This document shows positions 9,532-18,752 of a stretch of DNA of 64,000 bases, in pieces. Position 1 is the first letter of the stretch. Each line of letters opens with the position of its first letter. The notes under the pieces are model-generated. The model was given only the letters and a program-made list of their open reading frames with translations. It was not told the DNA's origin and did no database searches. A program made the position numbers and the translations under genes. The DNA is from Streptomyces hyaluromycini. Lineage in GTDB: Bacteria > Actinomycetota > Actinomycetes > Streptomycetales > Streptomycetaceae. Location: contig NZ_BCFL01000019.1 in the NCBI RefSeq assembly GCF_002217755.1, forward strand, positions 248,001 to 312,000, given 5' to 3'.

Positions 9532-10659
9532 ATGACAGCAGCCCTTCGTCTCCAGCCCATCTCGCGTGCCGAGCATCTCGCCTTCGTGGGCTCCCGGCCC
9601 TCCGTCAGTCATATGCAGCTGCCGTCGTGGGGGGACGTGAAGCCCGACTGGGAGGCGGAGAGCCTCGGGTGGTTCGACGGGGAGGGGCGGGTCGTCGGGG
9701 CCGGGCTGGTGCTGTTGCGGGCGGTGCCCAGGGTGAAGCGGTATCTGGCGTATCTGCCGGAGGGGCCCGCCATCGACTGGCACGACCCCGACCTCGACCG
9801 GTGGCTCGATCCGCTGCTGGCGTACCTGAAGGGGCGCGGGGCGTTCGCCGTGAAGATGGGGCCGCCGGTCGTCGTACGGCGGTGGAGCGCGGAGGCGGTG
9901 AAGGAGGCCATCGCCGATCCGGCCGTCCGGCGGCTGGGGGACGCCGAGCCGACGTCGTACGACGCCCGCGCCGCGGACCTCGCCGAACGGCTGCGCCGGA
10001 CCGGGTGGCGGCAGGCGGAGCCGGGCGGGGAGGAGGGGTTCGCGGCCGGGCAGCCCCGGTACGTGTTCCAGGTGCCGTTCGCGGGGCGGTCGCTGGACGA
10101 CATCCAGCGCGGGCTCAACCAGCAGTGGCGGCGCAACGTGAAGAAGGCGGAGAAGGCGGGCGTCAAGGTGGTGCGGGGCGGGTACGAGGACCTGCCCGCC
10201 TTCTACGGCCTGTACACGGAGACCGCCGAGCGCGACCGCTTCATCGCGCGCCCCCTCTCCTACTTCCAGCGCATGTGGACCGCGCTCACCGCCGAACACC
10301 CCGACCGCATGCGCCTCTACCTCGCCCACCACGACGGCGACATCCTCGCCGCGGCCACCATGCTCACCGTCGGCGACCACGTCTGGTACTCCTACGGCGC
10401 CTCCACCGGCCGCAGGCGCGAGGTCCAGCCCAACAACGCCATGCAGTGGCGGATGATGTGCGACGCCCATGAGCTCGGCGCCGCCGTCTACGACTTCAGG
10501 GGCATCACCGACACCCTGGAGGAGTCCGACCACCTGCTGGGGCTGCTCCGCTTCAAGGTGGGGGCCGGCGGCGAGGCGGTCGAGTACGCCGGGGAGTGGG
10601 ACTTCCCGCTCAACAAGCTGCTCCACAGGGCGTTCGCCCTCTACATGGCGCGCCGCTGA
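9532..10659 (+). CDS. FemX-type peptidyltransferase (FemAB family, GNAT fold)
   Basis: 375 residues from ATG, chosen for its AGGAG ribosome site; an ATG 14 codons upstream is less likely. FemAB/FemX enzymes use aminoacyl-tRNA to add amino acids to the lipid II stem peptide, building cross-bridges at the membrane. The paired GNAT domains are visible: an N-terminal motif (SHMQLPSWGDVK) and the C-terminal hallmarks QQWRRNVKKAEKAGVKV, NAMQWRMMCDAHELGA and VYDFRGI, which are diagnostic of the family. Streptomycetes carry several paralogues, so this need not be the essential first-glycine enzyme. Confidence 0.85.
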   Translation: MTAALRLQPISRAEHLAFVGSRPSVSHMQLPSWGDVKPDWEAESLGWFDGEGRVVGAGLVLLRAVPRVKRYLAYLPEGPAIDWHDPDLDRWLDPLLAYLKGRGAFAVKMGPPVVVRRWSAEAVKEAIADPAVRRLGDAEPTSYDARAADLAERLRRTGWRQAEPGGEEGFAAGQPRYVFQVPFAGRSLDDIQRGLNQQWRRNVKKAEKAGVKVVRGGYEDLPAFYGLYTETAERDRFIARPLSYFQRMWTALTAEHPDRMRLYLAHHDGDILAAATMLTVGDHVWYSYGASTGRRREVQPNNAMQWRMMCDAHELGAAVYDFRGITDTLEESDHLLGLLRFKVGAGGEAVEYAGEWDFPLNKLLHRAFALYMARR

Positions 10660-10966
10660 GGCCTGCGCGGGGTGCGGCCGGCGCCTGTTCGGGGCGTACC
10701 CGGCCCGGCTTCATAAGCTGGCTCTCAGGTTCTTAAGAGAACTCTCAGCTTCGCGGTCGTTATACAGCTGTTACCCAGGTATTCACAGCACCTGTTTGCC
10801 GTTCGCAAGCCGACTTTGCCGTTGCTTGGGATCCGGGCCGTGTAAGTTCATCTGTGTCGGGCGGCGGGGATTGCCGAGGATGACGATCCAAAATCCCCGG
10901 ACGTTGCCCCAAGAGAATTCTCGTACCATCCCGCACCACTGCACTTCGAACTCTCAAGGAGTCGGA
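10660..10966 (+). promoter_or_regulatory. Promoter/leader region of the Pro/Lys peptide gene
   Basis: A 307-bp, comparatively AT-rich gap. Direct repeats CTCTCAGGTTC (10722-10732) and CTCTCAGCTTC (10742-10752) are spaced 20 bp, with a -10-like TATACA at 10761-10766 and no -35 match. This is the layout of an activator-dependent promoter whose repeats overlap the -35. The implied leader is about 195 nt and contains a 7-bp inverted repeat (GGGGATT/AATCCCC, about 10866-10898). The actual promoter is unproven. Confidence 0.4.
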
Positions 10967-11092
10967 ATGAGCCTCAAGAAGCTCGCCCCGCTGCCCCCCA
11001 AGCCCAACAAGCAGCTGCCGCCGCCGCCGCCGAAGCCCAAGAAGCGGGCCCCGAAGCCGGCTCCGAAGCCCATCCCGGGCCAGGACAACTAA
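10967..11092 (+). CDS. 41-residue Pro/Lys-rich cationic peptide
   Basis: ATG preceded by AAGGAG at ideal spacing. The peptide starts MSLKKLAPLPPKPNKQ and is about 40% Pro and 25% Lys/Arg, with only two acidic residues (one of them in the terminal GQDN) and no Cys, Ser or Thr useful for lanthipeptide chemistry beyond one Ser. It has no signal peptide. It has its own leader, its own very strong terminator, and lies 104 bp from an ABC exporter with an extremely acidic N-terminus. Possible roles: exported cationic or proline-rich antimicrobial-like peptide, cell-wall-associated peptide, or intracellular SH3-type ligand. No known family recognised. Confidence 0.65.
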   Translation: MSLKKLAPLPPKPNKQLPPPPPKPKKRAPKPAPKPIPGQDN

Positions 11093-11102
11093 GGCAGAAA
11101 AG

Positions 11103-11134
11103 AAAAGGACCGACGGTTCGCCGTCGGTCCTTTT
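11103..11134 (+). terminator. UUCG-loop intrinsic terminator
   Basis: A 14-bp stem with TTCG loop (11103-11116 / 11121-11134), with flanking A-run and a T5 tract, starts 11 nt after the peptide stop. It is one of the few true T-tract intrinsic terminators in the window and probably separates the peptide gene from the transporter. Confidence 0.93.
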
Positions 11135-11195
11135 TCACTCCCTGATTTTCAGGAGTTTCAGTAATTCCGGCGTCGGAGAGCGGAGGTTGTGTGAA

Positions 11196-13391
11196 ATGCA
11201 CGTGAAGGAGAGTGAAGGCGCAGAATACGAGTACGAAGTCGCGGACTCGGAATACGAGGACGATGACGACGAGTACGAGGACGAGTACACGCCCACCATC
11301 CCGGCCCGCGACGCCTTCCGCCGCTTCTGGCCGCTGACCCGGGGCCTGCGCGGCTGGCTGGTGATCGTCTGGGTGTGCACGGTGATCGCCGCGCTCGCCG
11401 AGACCGAGGCCATCCTCCTCTTCAGCGACCTCACCGACCACGCCCTGCAGAAGGGCTCGCTGAGCGCCTTCTGGAGCCCGGCGAGCAAATGGCTGGCCGT
11501 CGCGATCGTCGGCGCGATCGTCGCGTACGCCGGCAACTCCCTGGCCGCCTGGACCACCGAACGCTTCGTCATGCGGCTGCGCGAGCACGTCTTCGACCAT
11601 GTCCAGCAGCTGCCCCCGCACTTCTTCCAGCGCCACCGCCAGGGCGACCTGCTCTCCCGCCTGACCAGCGACGTCGATGCCATCGAGACCATGGTGGTGT
11701 CCGGGCTGGTCGGCGCCGCCTCGGCCGTCTTCAGCGCCCTGTTCTACGCGGCCGCCGCGTTCTGGCTGCGCTGGGACCTGGCCGCCGCCACCTTCGTCCT
11801 CGCGCCCCTGTTCTGGCTGGCCGCCCGCCGCTTCTCCGGCTCCATCAAGGACGTCTCCCGGGAGGGCCGGGTCGCCGACGGCGCGATCACCTCCGTCGTC
11901 GAGGAGTCCCTCGGCAACATCGTGCTGACGCAGGCGTACGACCGCCGCGACGCCGAGCGCCGGCGCCTGAACGAGGAGGCGAGCGCATGGTTCCGCGCCT
12001 CCGTCCGCTCCACCCGCCTCAACGAGGCCTACGAACAGCTCGTCCAGGTCATCGAGACGATCTGCGTCCTCGCCGTCATCGGCATCGGCGCCTGGGAGAT
12101 CTCCACCGGCCGCATGACCCTGGGCCAGCTCCTCGCCTTCTCCGCCTTCCTCGGCTACCTCTACCCGCCGGTGCGCGGCCTCGCCCAGCTCGGCCTCACC
12201 GTCACCGCCGCGACGGCGGGCGCGGAGCGGCTGATCGAGATCCTGGACGTGAAGCCGTCGGTCACCGACCCCCGGCGCGGCACCGGCACCGACACCGGCC
12301 GCCCGGACGGCGCCATCGAGGTCCGCGACGTCGGCTTCCGCTACCCCGGCGCCGACCGGACCGCCCTGGAGGGCCTCTCCTTCGCCGTCAGCCCCGGCGA
12401 ACTCGTGATCATCACCGGCCCCAGCGGCGCCGGCAAGTCCACCGTCTCCAAGATGCTGCTCCGCTTCTACGACCCCGACAGCGGCGAAGTCCTCCTCGAC
12501 GGCGTCCCGATCCGCGACTTCCCCCTGGCCCGGCTGCGCGAGTACGTCACTCTCCTCCCCCAGGAGACCCTCGTCCTGCACGACACCGTCCGCGCCAACA
12601 TCGCCTGCGGCCGGCCCGGCGCCAGCGACCAGGCCATCGAGGACGCGGCCAAGGCTGCCGACGCCCACGACTTCATCGTCCGGCTCCCCGACGGCTACGA
12701 CACCAGGGTCGACCCCAACTCCGCCCGGCTCTCCGGCGGTCAGCTCCAGCGCCTGGCCATCGCCCGCGCGATCCTGCGCGACGCCCCCGTCCTCGTCCTC
12801 GACGAGCCGACCACCGGCCTGGACGCGATGGCCGCACGCCGGGTCGTCAAGCCGCTGCGCCGCCTGATGACCGGCCGTACGACCATCATGATCACCCACG
12901 ACCTCAACCTCGCCCCCGACGCCGACCGCATCCTCGTCGTCGACCGCGGCCGCATCGTCGAGACCGGCCGCCATGACGAACTCCTCGCCCGTGGCGGCGC
13001 CTACTCCCGGCTCCACCGCTCCCAGAACAACGCGGTGATGGACACCGGCGAACTGCGGCTGCCGCTGTTCGTCGACCAGGGCGGCGCCACACCGGCGGCA
13101 GAAGCTGTGGTGGCGGGGGTGCCCCAGGCCTCCTACGCGGGGGTGCCCCAGGCCTCCTACGCGGGGGTGCAGGGCGGCGGCGACGGTGGGTACGCCTACC
13201 AGCAGCCGTACGGGAACATGTACGACTACAACTACGACGTGTACGCGGCCGCGGGACTATGGCCCCAGCCCATGTACGAGGCCCACATGGAGGCGTCCCC
13301 CATGGAGCCCGACTACGGGGCCAACATGCCCACCACACTCCCCGACGGCCGACCCCTGTTCCGGGAAGAGGAGCCCTGGCCGGGCATCTGA
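11196..13391 (+). CDS. ABC exporter (TMD-NBD fusion) with acidic Tyr-rich N-terminus and repetitive tail
   Basis: 731 residues from ATG with GGAGG. Residues 1-32 are almost only E, D and Y (EYEYEVADSEYEDDDDEYED). A six-helix exporter domain follows, then a complete ATPase: Walker A GPSGAGKST (~408), Q-loop LLPQET, signature LSGGQLQRLAIA, Walker B VLVLDEPTTGLD, H-loop ITHDL. It has no C39 peptidase domain. The ~120-residue C-terminal tail is Tyr/Pro/Met-rich and contains a tandem VPQASYAG pair encoded by a 24-bp DNA repeat (13113-13160). It functions as a homodimer by family. The adjacent cationic peptide is the obvious candidate substrate, or a partner of the acidic tail. Confidence 0.88.
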   Translation: MHVKESEGAEYEYEVADSEYEDDDDEYEDEYTPTIPARDAFRRFWPLTRGLRGWLVIVWVCTVIAALAETEAILLFSDLTDHALQKGSLSAFWSPASKWLAVAIVGAIVAYAGNSLAAWTTERFVMRLREHVFDHVQQLPPHFFQRHRQGDLLSRLTSDVDAIETMVVSGLVGAASAVFSALFYAAAAFWLRWDLAAATFVLAPLFWLAARRFSGSIKDVSREGRVADGAITSVVEESLGNIVLTQAYDRRDAERRRLNEEASAWFRASVRSTRLNEAYEQLVQVIETICVLAVIGIGAWEISTGRMTLGQLLAFSAFLGYLYPPVRGLAQLGLTVTAATAGAERLIEILDVKPSVTDPRRGTGTDTGRPDGAIEVRDVGFRYPGADRTALEGLSFAVSPGELVIITGPSGAGKSTVSKMLLRFYDPDSGEVLLDGVPIRDFPLARLREYVTLLPQETLVLHDTVRANIACGRPGASDQAIEDAAKAADAHDFIVRLPDGYDTRVDPNSARLSGGQLQRLAIARAILRDAPVLVLDEPTTGLDAMAARRVVKPLRRLMTGRTTIMITHDLNLAPDADRILVVDRGRIVETGRHDELLARGGAYSRLHRSQNNAVMDTGELRLPLFVDQGGATPAAEAVVAGVPQASYAGVPQASYAGVQGGGDGGYAYQQPYGNMYDYNYDVYAAAGLWPQPMYEAHMEASPMEPDYGANMPTTLPDGRPLFREEEPWPGI

Positions 13392-13746
13392 GCCCCCCCG
13401 CGCGCATGGTCCTGGGTTTGCGGCGGAGTGGCTTGAAGCCGGCATGGTGACGCGAAAGAGCCGGTCAGGGCGGGGCCGGCGCCTGCAAGCCGTCTCCTGG
13501 TCTCTCCTCGGTCACCTGTTCTTCACCTGGGCTGCACATCGTGTCGTGACCATGATCAATGCCTTGGTCCGGGGTTCAGCTGCGGCAGAACCCTCCTGGG
13601 CTGCCAAGTGGGCGACGGGGGGCTTGTTGCCGCAGGCGGGGGATGTCGTCATGCCGTGACACGTGTTGGTCTCGCGCGCCCTGGGGGCCGGGCGGGTGAC
13701 GGGGAGGGGTCTCCGCGCCTGGACGGGTCTCTTGTCCGCCTCCGTC
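13392..13746 (+). promoter_or_regulatory. Upstream region of the toxin gene, with PhoP-box-like direct repeat
   Basis: A 355-bp gap. Two abutting 11-nt units GGTCACCTGTT (13510-13520) and CTTCACCTGGG (13521-13531) fit the Streptomyces PhoP direct-repeat consensus G(G/T)TCAYYYR(G/C)G at 9 and 10 of 11 positions. They lie 216 bp before the chosen toxin start. No clear sigma-70 promoter and no other gene is seen. Confidence 0.4.
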
Positions 13747-16700
13747 ATGGAGAAGGACACTTCCTTGCGATTCAGACGTCCGTACAGACCCTTTCACCGC
13801 TCTCCCGCGGCCGAGCCGGAGCCGGCTTCGGGTGCCTCGCCCGGTAGCCGGCTCGCGCGGCGACGCCGCGTCAACGGCTCCGTCGTCCCGCTGGTCGTCA
13901 TCACCGCGGTTCTCGGGGGACTGCTGGGTGGCCGGCCCGCACCAGCGGGGCCTGCCATGACGAACGTGGCGGACAGCTACGACGGCTTCGACGTTGCGGC
14001 GGCCGAGCAACTGCGCCAGGACCAGTGCCTGATGGCCGACGCGCTGCGGATCGGCGGCACCGCCACGGTGCCGCTGGCGCAGAACGCGCTGAACCAGACC
14101 GCCGACCAGTTGCACACCGCCGCCGACCGCCAGTACTGGAACAACACACCGCTGTCGACCGCGTTCCAGCAGGACCGGGACGCCATCGACGCGGCGAGCG
14201 CCGTGCTGCCCACCCGGCTCGCGGCCTGGCAGACACCGCTCAAAGGCCTGTCCTTCCCCGCCAACTTCGCCACCGACGCCGAGTTCTACTGGCCGCCGGG
14301 CGTCCCCGCCACCACCGACAACTTCTTCGCCCAGGTGGGCTACTCGAAGTGGCTCGGCGAGCAGTGGTGGAAGACCGAGGGCGACCTCTACAAGGACCCC
14401 ACCGCGCAGGCCGGCGACGCCACCGTCAAGGCGGTGAAGGATCTGGGAACACCCCTGTACGGGACCGTCGATCCGACGCTGCCCACGCAGCAGTGGCAGC
14501 AGGCCTACGCCGAGCACCAGGCGTTCGACCAACTGGTCAACGGCTCCGGGGGGACCGGCGCCGACGACGCCCGGATGTTCCTGTCCTCCGGCGGCTTCCC
14601 GCGTACCGCCCCCGAACCGGGCAGCCTGGAGTTCCGGATCGCCGTCGAGGACCTGAAGTCCCGGTTCGCGGCCTGCGCCTGGCACAATCCCATCGACCCG
14701 AACAAGGTCCTGGGACAGGAGGTCGCCACCGCGTCGGCGGAGTGGCAGCAGGAGCTCGCCTCCCAGACCGCCCAGCGCAACCAGATCCTCGACGCCGACA
14801 CCGCCGCCACCAAGGCGCTCACCACGACCGCCCAGGCGCTCGGTGAGATGCTCGGCCAGTCCTGGATCGCCGACCACCTGGCCCGCTGGCAGGACTACTG
14901 GTCCGCGGGGGGCGCCGGCTGGATCGGGGACAGCCCGATGGCCATCCACGTCCACGGGTCCTCCGACAAGTGCCTTGAGGTCGGCGGGAATTCGACCGCC
15001 AACTCCGCCATCGTGCAGATCTACACCTGCAACGGCGGCGCCGGCCAGCAGTGGCGGATCTCCGGCGACACGCTGGTCAACGTCAACTCCGGCAAGTGCC
15101 TGATGCCGAAGGGCTCCGCAAGCGCGGACGGCACGGCGATGGTGCAGGGCTCCTGCACCGTCAGCAGCACCAGTGCCAACCGGTGGAAGTACAACCCGCA
15201 CGCCACCACGCCGCTCACGAACCTCGCCGACGGCAAGTGCCTGAACCTGGCGTCCTACACCAACAGCCAGGACGCCACCCTGGCGACCTGCACCGGCGGT
15301 GCCCTCCAGAAGCTGGACATCGTCCCTGCCGGACACAACGGCACCGGCGACCTCGACTACCCGACCACGGCCCAGTTCCTCCAGGCCACCAAGGGCATCG
15401 CCGCCGCCCAGGCCGCCGCGCAGACCCAGCTGACGCTGATCCAGAAGCAGGCACAGGCCGCCACCTCCGCCGCCACCGGCACCGACACGTCTCTCAACGC
15501 CGCCTACGCGATCGCCGACCAGGCGGGCGAGCCCCGCGGCCGGGGTCTGCTGGCAGGTCTGCAGAAGGCGCAGGTGACCAAGGCGTCGTCAGCCGCGATC
15601 AACGCGATGCAGGCCGCCGCCCAGACCGCGCTCTCGGCGACCAAGGCGTCCGCGGCGGACAGCGCGACCATCGCCGCCCGCGCCGTGACCCAGGCCGCGG
15701 CCTCGACGGCGGCGTTCCGCAACGCGGCCGCGGAGGCGGCCAAGGAGCAGGCGAAGGCCGCCGCCGACGCCGCCGCGGTCCAGGCCGGCAACGCCAAGGC
15801 CGCCCGGGACACCGCCAAGGCCAAGCTGGCCGTGGCCACGCAGGCGGAGGCGGACGCGAAGGCCGCCGCGGCCACCGCGCACGCCCGCCGGCTGGACGCG
15901 GAGGCCGAGGAGGCCACCGCGAAGGCGGAGAAGGAGACCGCCGCCCAGAAGCAGGCGGAGGCCGCCGAGCACAAGACCAAGGCGCAGGACTACGCGAGCC
16001 AGGCGGAGGACGCCAAGGGCAAGGCCGAGGCGGCCGACGCCACCGCCACCGAGAAGCGGCAGGCGGCCGAGACCGCGTCCGACCACGCGAGGGAGCTGAG
16101 CGACAAGGCCTGGGACGCCAAGCAGAAGGCGGACGCCGCCCTCGCGAAGTCGTACGCCAAGGAGACCTACGCTCAGGCGCACGAGTCCGACGACCAGGCC
16201 CAGTCGTCCCGGCAGGCCGCGGACGCCGCGGACGCCGCGGCCGACGACGCGGAGAGCGCCGCCGCCTCGGCCGGCACGGAGGCGGACGCGGCCACCCAGG
16301 CCGCCGCCGACGCCGACGCGGCCGCCACCCGCGCGGAGGCCGCGGCCAAGCGGGCCCACGCCGACGCCGACGCCGCCCGGTCCGCCAAGGAGGACGCGGA
16401 CGCCGCCGTCGCCACCGCGACCAGCGCCGCCGCAGACGCCATCGCCGCGTCCAAGACGGCCGCCACCGCCGCGAGCGCCGCGGTGAAACTCGCCGACGAG
16501 GCGGAGCGGCACGCCGCCGACGCCAAGTCACAGGCCGACGCGGCCAACACGGCCGCCCAGACCGCGATCGCCGGCGCCAACGTCGCCTCCGGACACGCCT
16601 ACGCCGCCGCCCAGGCCGCCGTCGACGCCGGCAACGCCGCCCGCCAGGTGGCCGCTCCCGCCAACGACGCCGTCCAGCTCGGCGCCCCCTACGTCACCAC

Positions 16701-18750
16701 CGACCCCGCCGCCGGCCTCGCCGTACTGACCGGGCAGTCCGCCAAGACGATCGCCGAGCAGCAGCAGGCCGTCGCCGAGGCCCACGCCCAGAACGCCCAG
16801 GAGGCCGCCGCCCAGGCGACGAGCACCGCCAACGCGGCCACCGGCGACGCCAAGGCCGCCTACACCCTGGCCGCCGAAGCCGCCGGATACGCCGCCGACG
16901 CCCGCGCCTCCGCGAAGGAGGCCCTGGACTACTCCGCCGAAGCCGCCGGATACGCCTCCCAGGCCGCCCAGTCCCTCGCCCGCACCATCGCCTACGACAA
17001 CCAGGCCACCGCCGACGCCAAGGCCGCCGACGACGCCGCCGGCCGCGCCGACGGCTACGCCACGCAGGCCCGCGACTCCGCCGACGCCGCCGCCCGCGAC
17101 GCCGAAGCCGCCCGCACCGCGGCCAGTCAGGCGCAACAGGCGGCCGCGGACGCCCGGGCCGCCGCCAAGGACGCCGACGCCCAGGCCACCGCGGCCGAAG
17201 AAGCCGCCAAGGACGCGCAGAAGTACGCCGAATCCGCCCAGCAGGCGGCCACGGAGGCGGCCGACGCGCAGGCCAACCAGCAGGTCGGCGCCGGCGCCGG
17301 AACGGGCATCGGCGGCACCTTCTACGTCGTCGACAAGGACACCCTCAAGGTCACGGACGTCAAGCAGGACAAGCCCTGTGAGATCCCACCGGGCTTCGGC
17401 ACCAGCTGCACGGTGACCTTCACCTACACGTTCGACGTGTCGGTCGACTTCTACCTGTGCGCCAACCCCGACGTGCCCGCGACCGCGGCCGGCTGCCCCG
17501 CCGAGGACACCCTGTTCCTCAAGACCGAGCAGCTCAAGGGCCTGACGAAGGACGACACCAAGACCTTCACCCAGCTCGACATCCTCAAGGGCCTGCTGAA
17601 CACCTACCAGACCGTCGGCAAGGAGATCCTGGTCCAGGACTTCGTCGACTGCTGGCACGGCAGTGCCAGCGGCTGCGCCTGGGCCGCCTCCAACTTCGTC
17701 CCCGGCAAGACTCTCGAGAAGATCGCCGAAGGGTTCCGCGCCCTCGACGCGGCGATGCAGACCGGCATCGGCATCCGGGACGCGTTCGACGCCCTGAAGG
17801 TCATCGACGGCCTCGACCCCTCGACGCTGAAGCACATCGAGGAAACCGTCGACGAACTCGAAGACGTCATCTCGGTCTGCACCAAGGACAGCTTCCCGGC
17901 GAGCACGGGCGTGGTGCTGGCCGACGGCTCCGTCAAGAGCATCCGCGCGGTCCGCGCCGGCGACCTCCTGCGCACCACGGATCCGGAAACCGGCCGGACC
18001 GTCACCGAGCCGGTGATCTCCACCCACCTGCACGACACCTCCGCGCTCACGGACGTCACCGTCGGCGGCGCGCTGGTCACCAGCACGACAGGCCACCGCT
18101 TCTACGTGGACGGCCGTGGCTGGACGGCGGTGTCGGACCTGCGCGTCGGGGATCTGCTCAGGGCTCCCGACGGGTCGCTCAGCCCGGTGACCGCCCTGCA
18201 CGAGCACGGCGTCCTGGCGCCGCGCGAGGTGTACGACCTCACCGTCCAGGGCACGCACACCTTCTACGTCCGTGCCGACGGATCCCGGTCCCGGGACATC
18301 CTCGTCCACAACTGCACCGACATCATCGGGGACGAGGGTCTGGGCGGCGCGCACACCATCACGGACCACGTCAACAAGTCGGACCAGCAGATGCTGGACA
18401 AGGCGAATGCCGAGACGAACGGCGTCGCCACCCGGTGGACCGACGAGGCGACGGCCGCCGAAGCGGTCAACAAGGCCGTCACCGCCTGGACGAAGAAGAA
18501 CGCCGTCCAGCTCAAGAACTGGCAGACCAGACAGGCAGGTCGTCTGAAGAAGGGACAACTGCTGGAGCCGAAGACGTTCACCTGGGACGTCCGGGACATG
18601 GGCCCCTCGCTGGGCAAGGTCTGGGTACGTGGCGGTGATCTCGCAGGGAAGGCCGCCGGGACCAAGGTGGTCGTCACCCTCAAATACATTGGTAAGACCC
18701 CGCGCCACTACGAGAAGTGGGTCGTCTACACCTCATATCCGGAGGGATGA
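13747..18750 (+). CDS. Secreted polymorphic toxin: lectin, coiled-coil stalk, HINT, RNase A-like tip
   Basis: 1667 residues from ATG (weak ribosome site; a start up to 28 codons earlier is possible). A basic RRRR plus hydrophobic segment ending near PAPAGPA is an export signal. Residues ~75-395 are a conserved-looking globular region. ~398-525 is a ricin-type beta-trefoil (SDKCLEVGG, QQWRISG, GKCLNLAS). ~540-1180 is an Ala-rich coiled coil. ~1190-1375 is a Cys-containing domain. 1378-1523 is a HINT domain (starts C1378, ends H1521-N1522-C1523), which should cleave off the tip. The tip, 1524-1667, matches the CdiA-CT RNase A-like toxin fold (GGAHTITDH with H1536/H1541, VYTSYP). The next gene is probably its immunity protein. 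Likely role: RNA-cleaving weapon against competitors. Confidence 0.87.
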   Translation: MEKDTSLRFRRPYRPFHRSPAAEPEPASGASPGSRLARRRRVNGSVVPLVVITAVLGGLLGGRPAPAGPAMTNVADSYDGFDVAAAEQLRQDQCLMADALRIGGTATVPLAQNALNQTADQLHTAADRQYWNNTPLSTAFQQDRDAIDAASAVLPTRLAAWQTPLKGLSFPANFATDAEFYWPPGVPATTDNFFAQVGYSKWLGEQWWKTEGDLYKDPTAQAGDATVKAVKDLGTPLYGTVDPTLPTQQWQQAYAEHQAFDQLVNGSGGTGADDARMFLSSGGFPRTAPEPGSLEFRIAVEDLKSRFAACAWHNPIDPNKVLGQEVATASAEWQQELASQTAQRNQILDADTAATKALTTTAQALGEMLGQSWIADHLARWQDYWSAGGAGWIGDSPMAIHVHGSSDKCLEVGGNSTANSAIVQIYTCNGGAGQQWRISGDTLVNVNSGKCLMPKGSASADGTAMVQGSCTVSSTSANRWKYNPHATTPLTNLADGKCLNLASYTNSQDATLATCTGGALQKLDIVPAGHNGTGDLDYPTTAQFLQATKGIAAAQAAAQTQLTLIQKQAQAATSAATGTDTSLNAAYAIADQAGEPRGRGLLAGLQKAQVTKASSAAINAMQAAAQTALSATKASAADSATIAARAVTQAAASTAAFRNAAAEAAKEQAKAAADAAAVQAGNAKAARDTAKAKLAVATQAEADAKAAAATAHARRLDAEAEEATAKAEKETAAQKQAEAAEHKTKAQDYASQAEDAKGKAEAADATATEKRQAAETASDHARELSDKAWDAKQKADAALAKSYAKETYAQAHESDDQAQSSRQAADAADAAADDAESAAASAGTEADAATQAAADADAAATRAEAAAKRAHADADAARSAKEDADAAVATATSAAADAIAASKTAATAASAAVKLADEAERHAADAKSQADAANTAAQTAIAGANVASGHAYAAAQAAVDAGNAARQVAAPANDAVQLGAPYVTTDPAAGLAVLTGQSAKTIAEQQQAVAEAHAQNAQEAAAQATSTANAATGDAKAAYTLAAEAAGYAADARASAKEALDYSAEAAGYASQAAQSLARTIAYDNQATADAKAADDAAGRADGYATQARDSADAAARDAEAARTAASQAQQAAADARAAAKDADAQATAAEEAAKDAQKYAESAQQAATEAADAQANQQVGAGAGTGIGGTFYVVDKDTLKVTDVKQDKPCEIPPGFGTSCTVTFTYTFDVSVDFYLCANPDVPATAAGCPAEDTLFLKTEQLKGLTKDDTKTFTQLDILKGLLNTYQTVGKEILVQDFVDCWHGSASGCAWAASNFVPGKTLEKIAEGFRALDAAMQTGIGIRDAFDALKVIDGLDPSTLKHIEETVDELEDVISVCTKDSFPASTGVVLADGSVKSIRAVRAGDLLRTTDPETGRTVTEPVISTHLHDTSALTDVTVGGALVTSTTGHRFYVDGRGWTAVSDLRVGDLLRAPDGSLSPVTALHEHGVLAPREVYDLTVQGTHTFYVRADGSRSRDILVHNCTDIIGDEGLGGAHTITDHVNKSDQQMLDKANAETNGVATRWTDEATAAEAVNKAVTAWTKKNAVQLKNWQTRQAGRLKKGQLLEPKTFTWDVRDMGPSLGKVWVRGGDLAGKAAGTKVVVTLKYIGKTPRHYEKWVVYTSYPEG

Positions 18751-18752
18751 TC

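Noticed and set aside
10974-13016. Minus-strand frame over the ABC exporter and peptide gene
   Set aside because: Composition is the complement of the acidic N-terminus and ATPase codons; no start signal or homology.
13444-13659. Small plus-strand frame before the toxin
   Set aside because: No ribosome site, no domain, and composition unlike coding sequence in this window.
15380-17280. DNA-level tandem repeat in the toxin stalk
   Set aside because: The Ala-rich codons recur but without a fixed period; it is a coiled coil, not a repeat array.
16528-18708. Long minus-strand frame opposite the toxin C-terminus
   Set aside because: No domain, Gly/Val-rich shadow of the Ala-rich coiled coil; the plus-strand domains are unambiguous.
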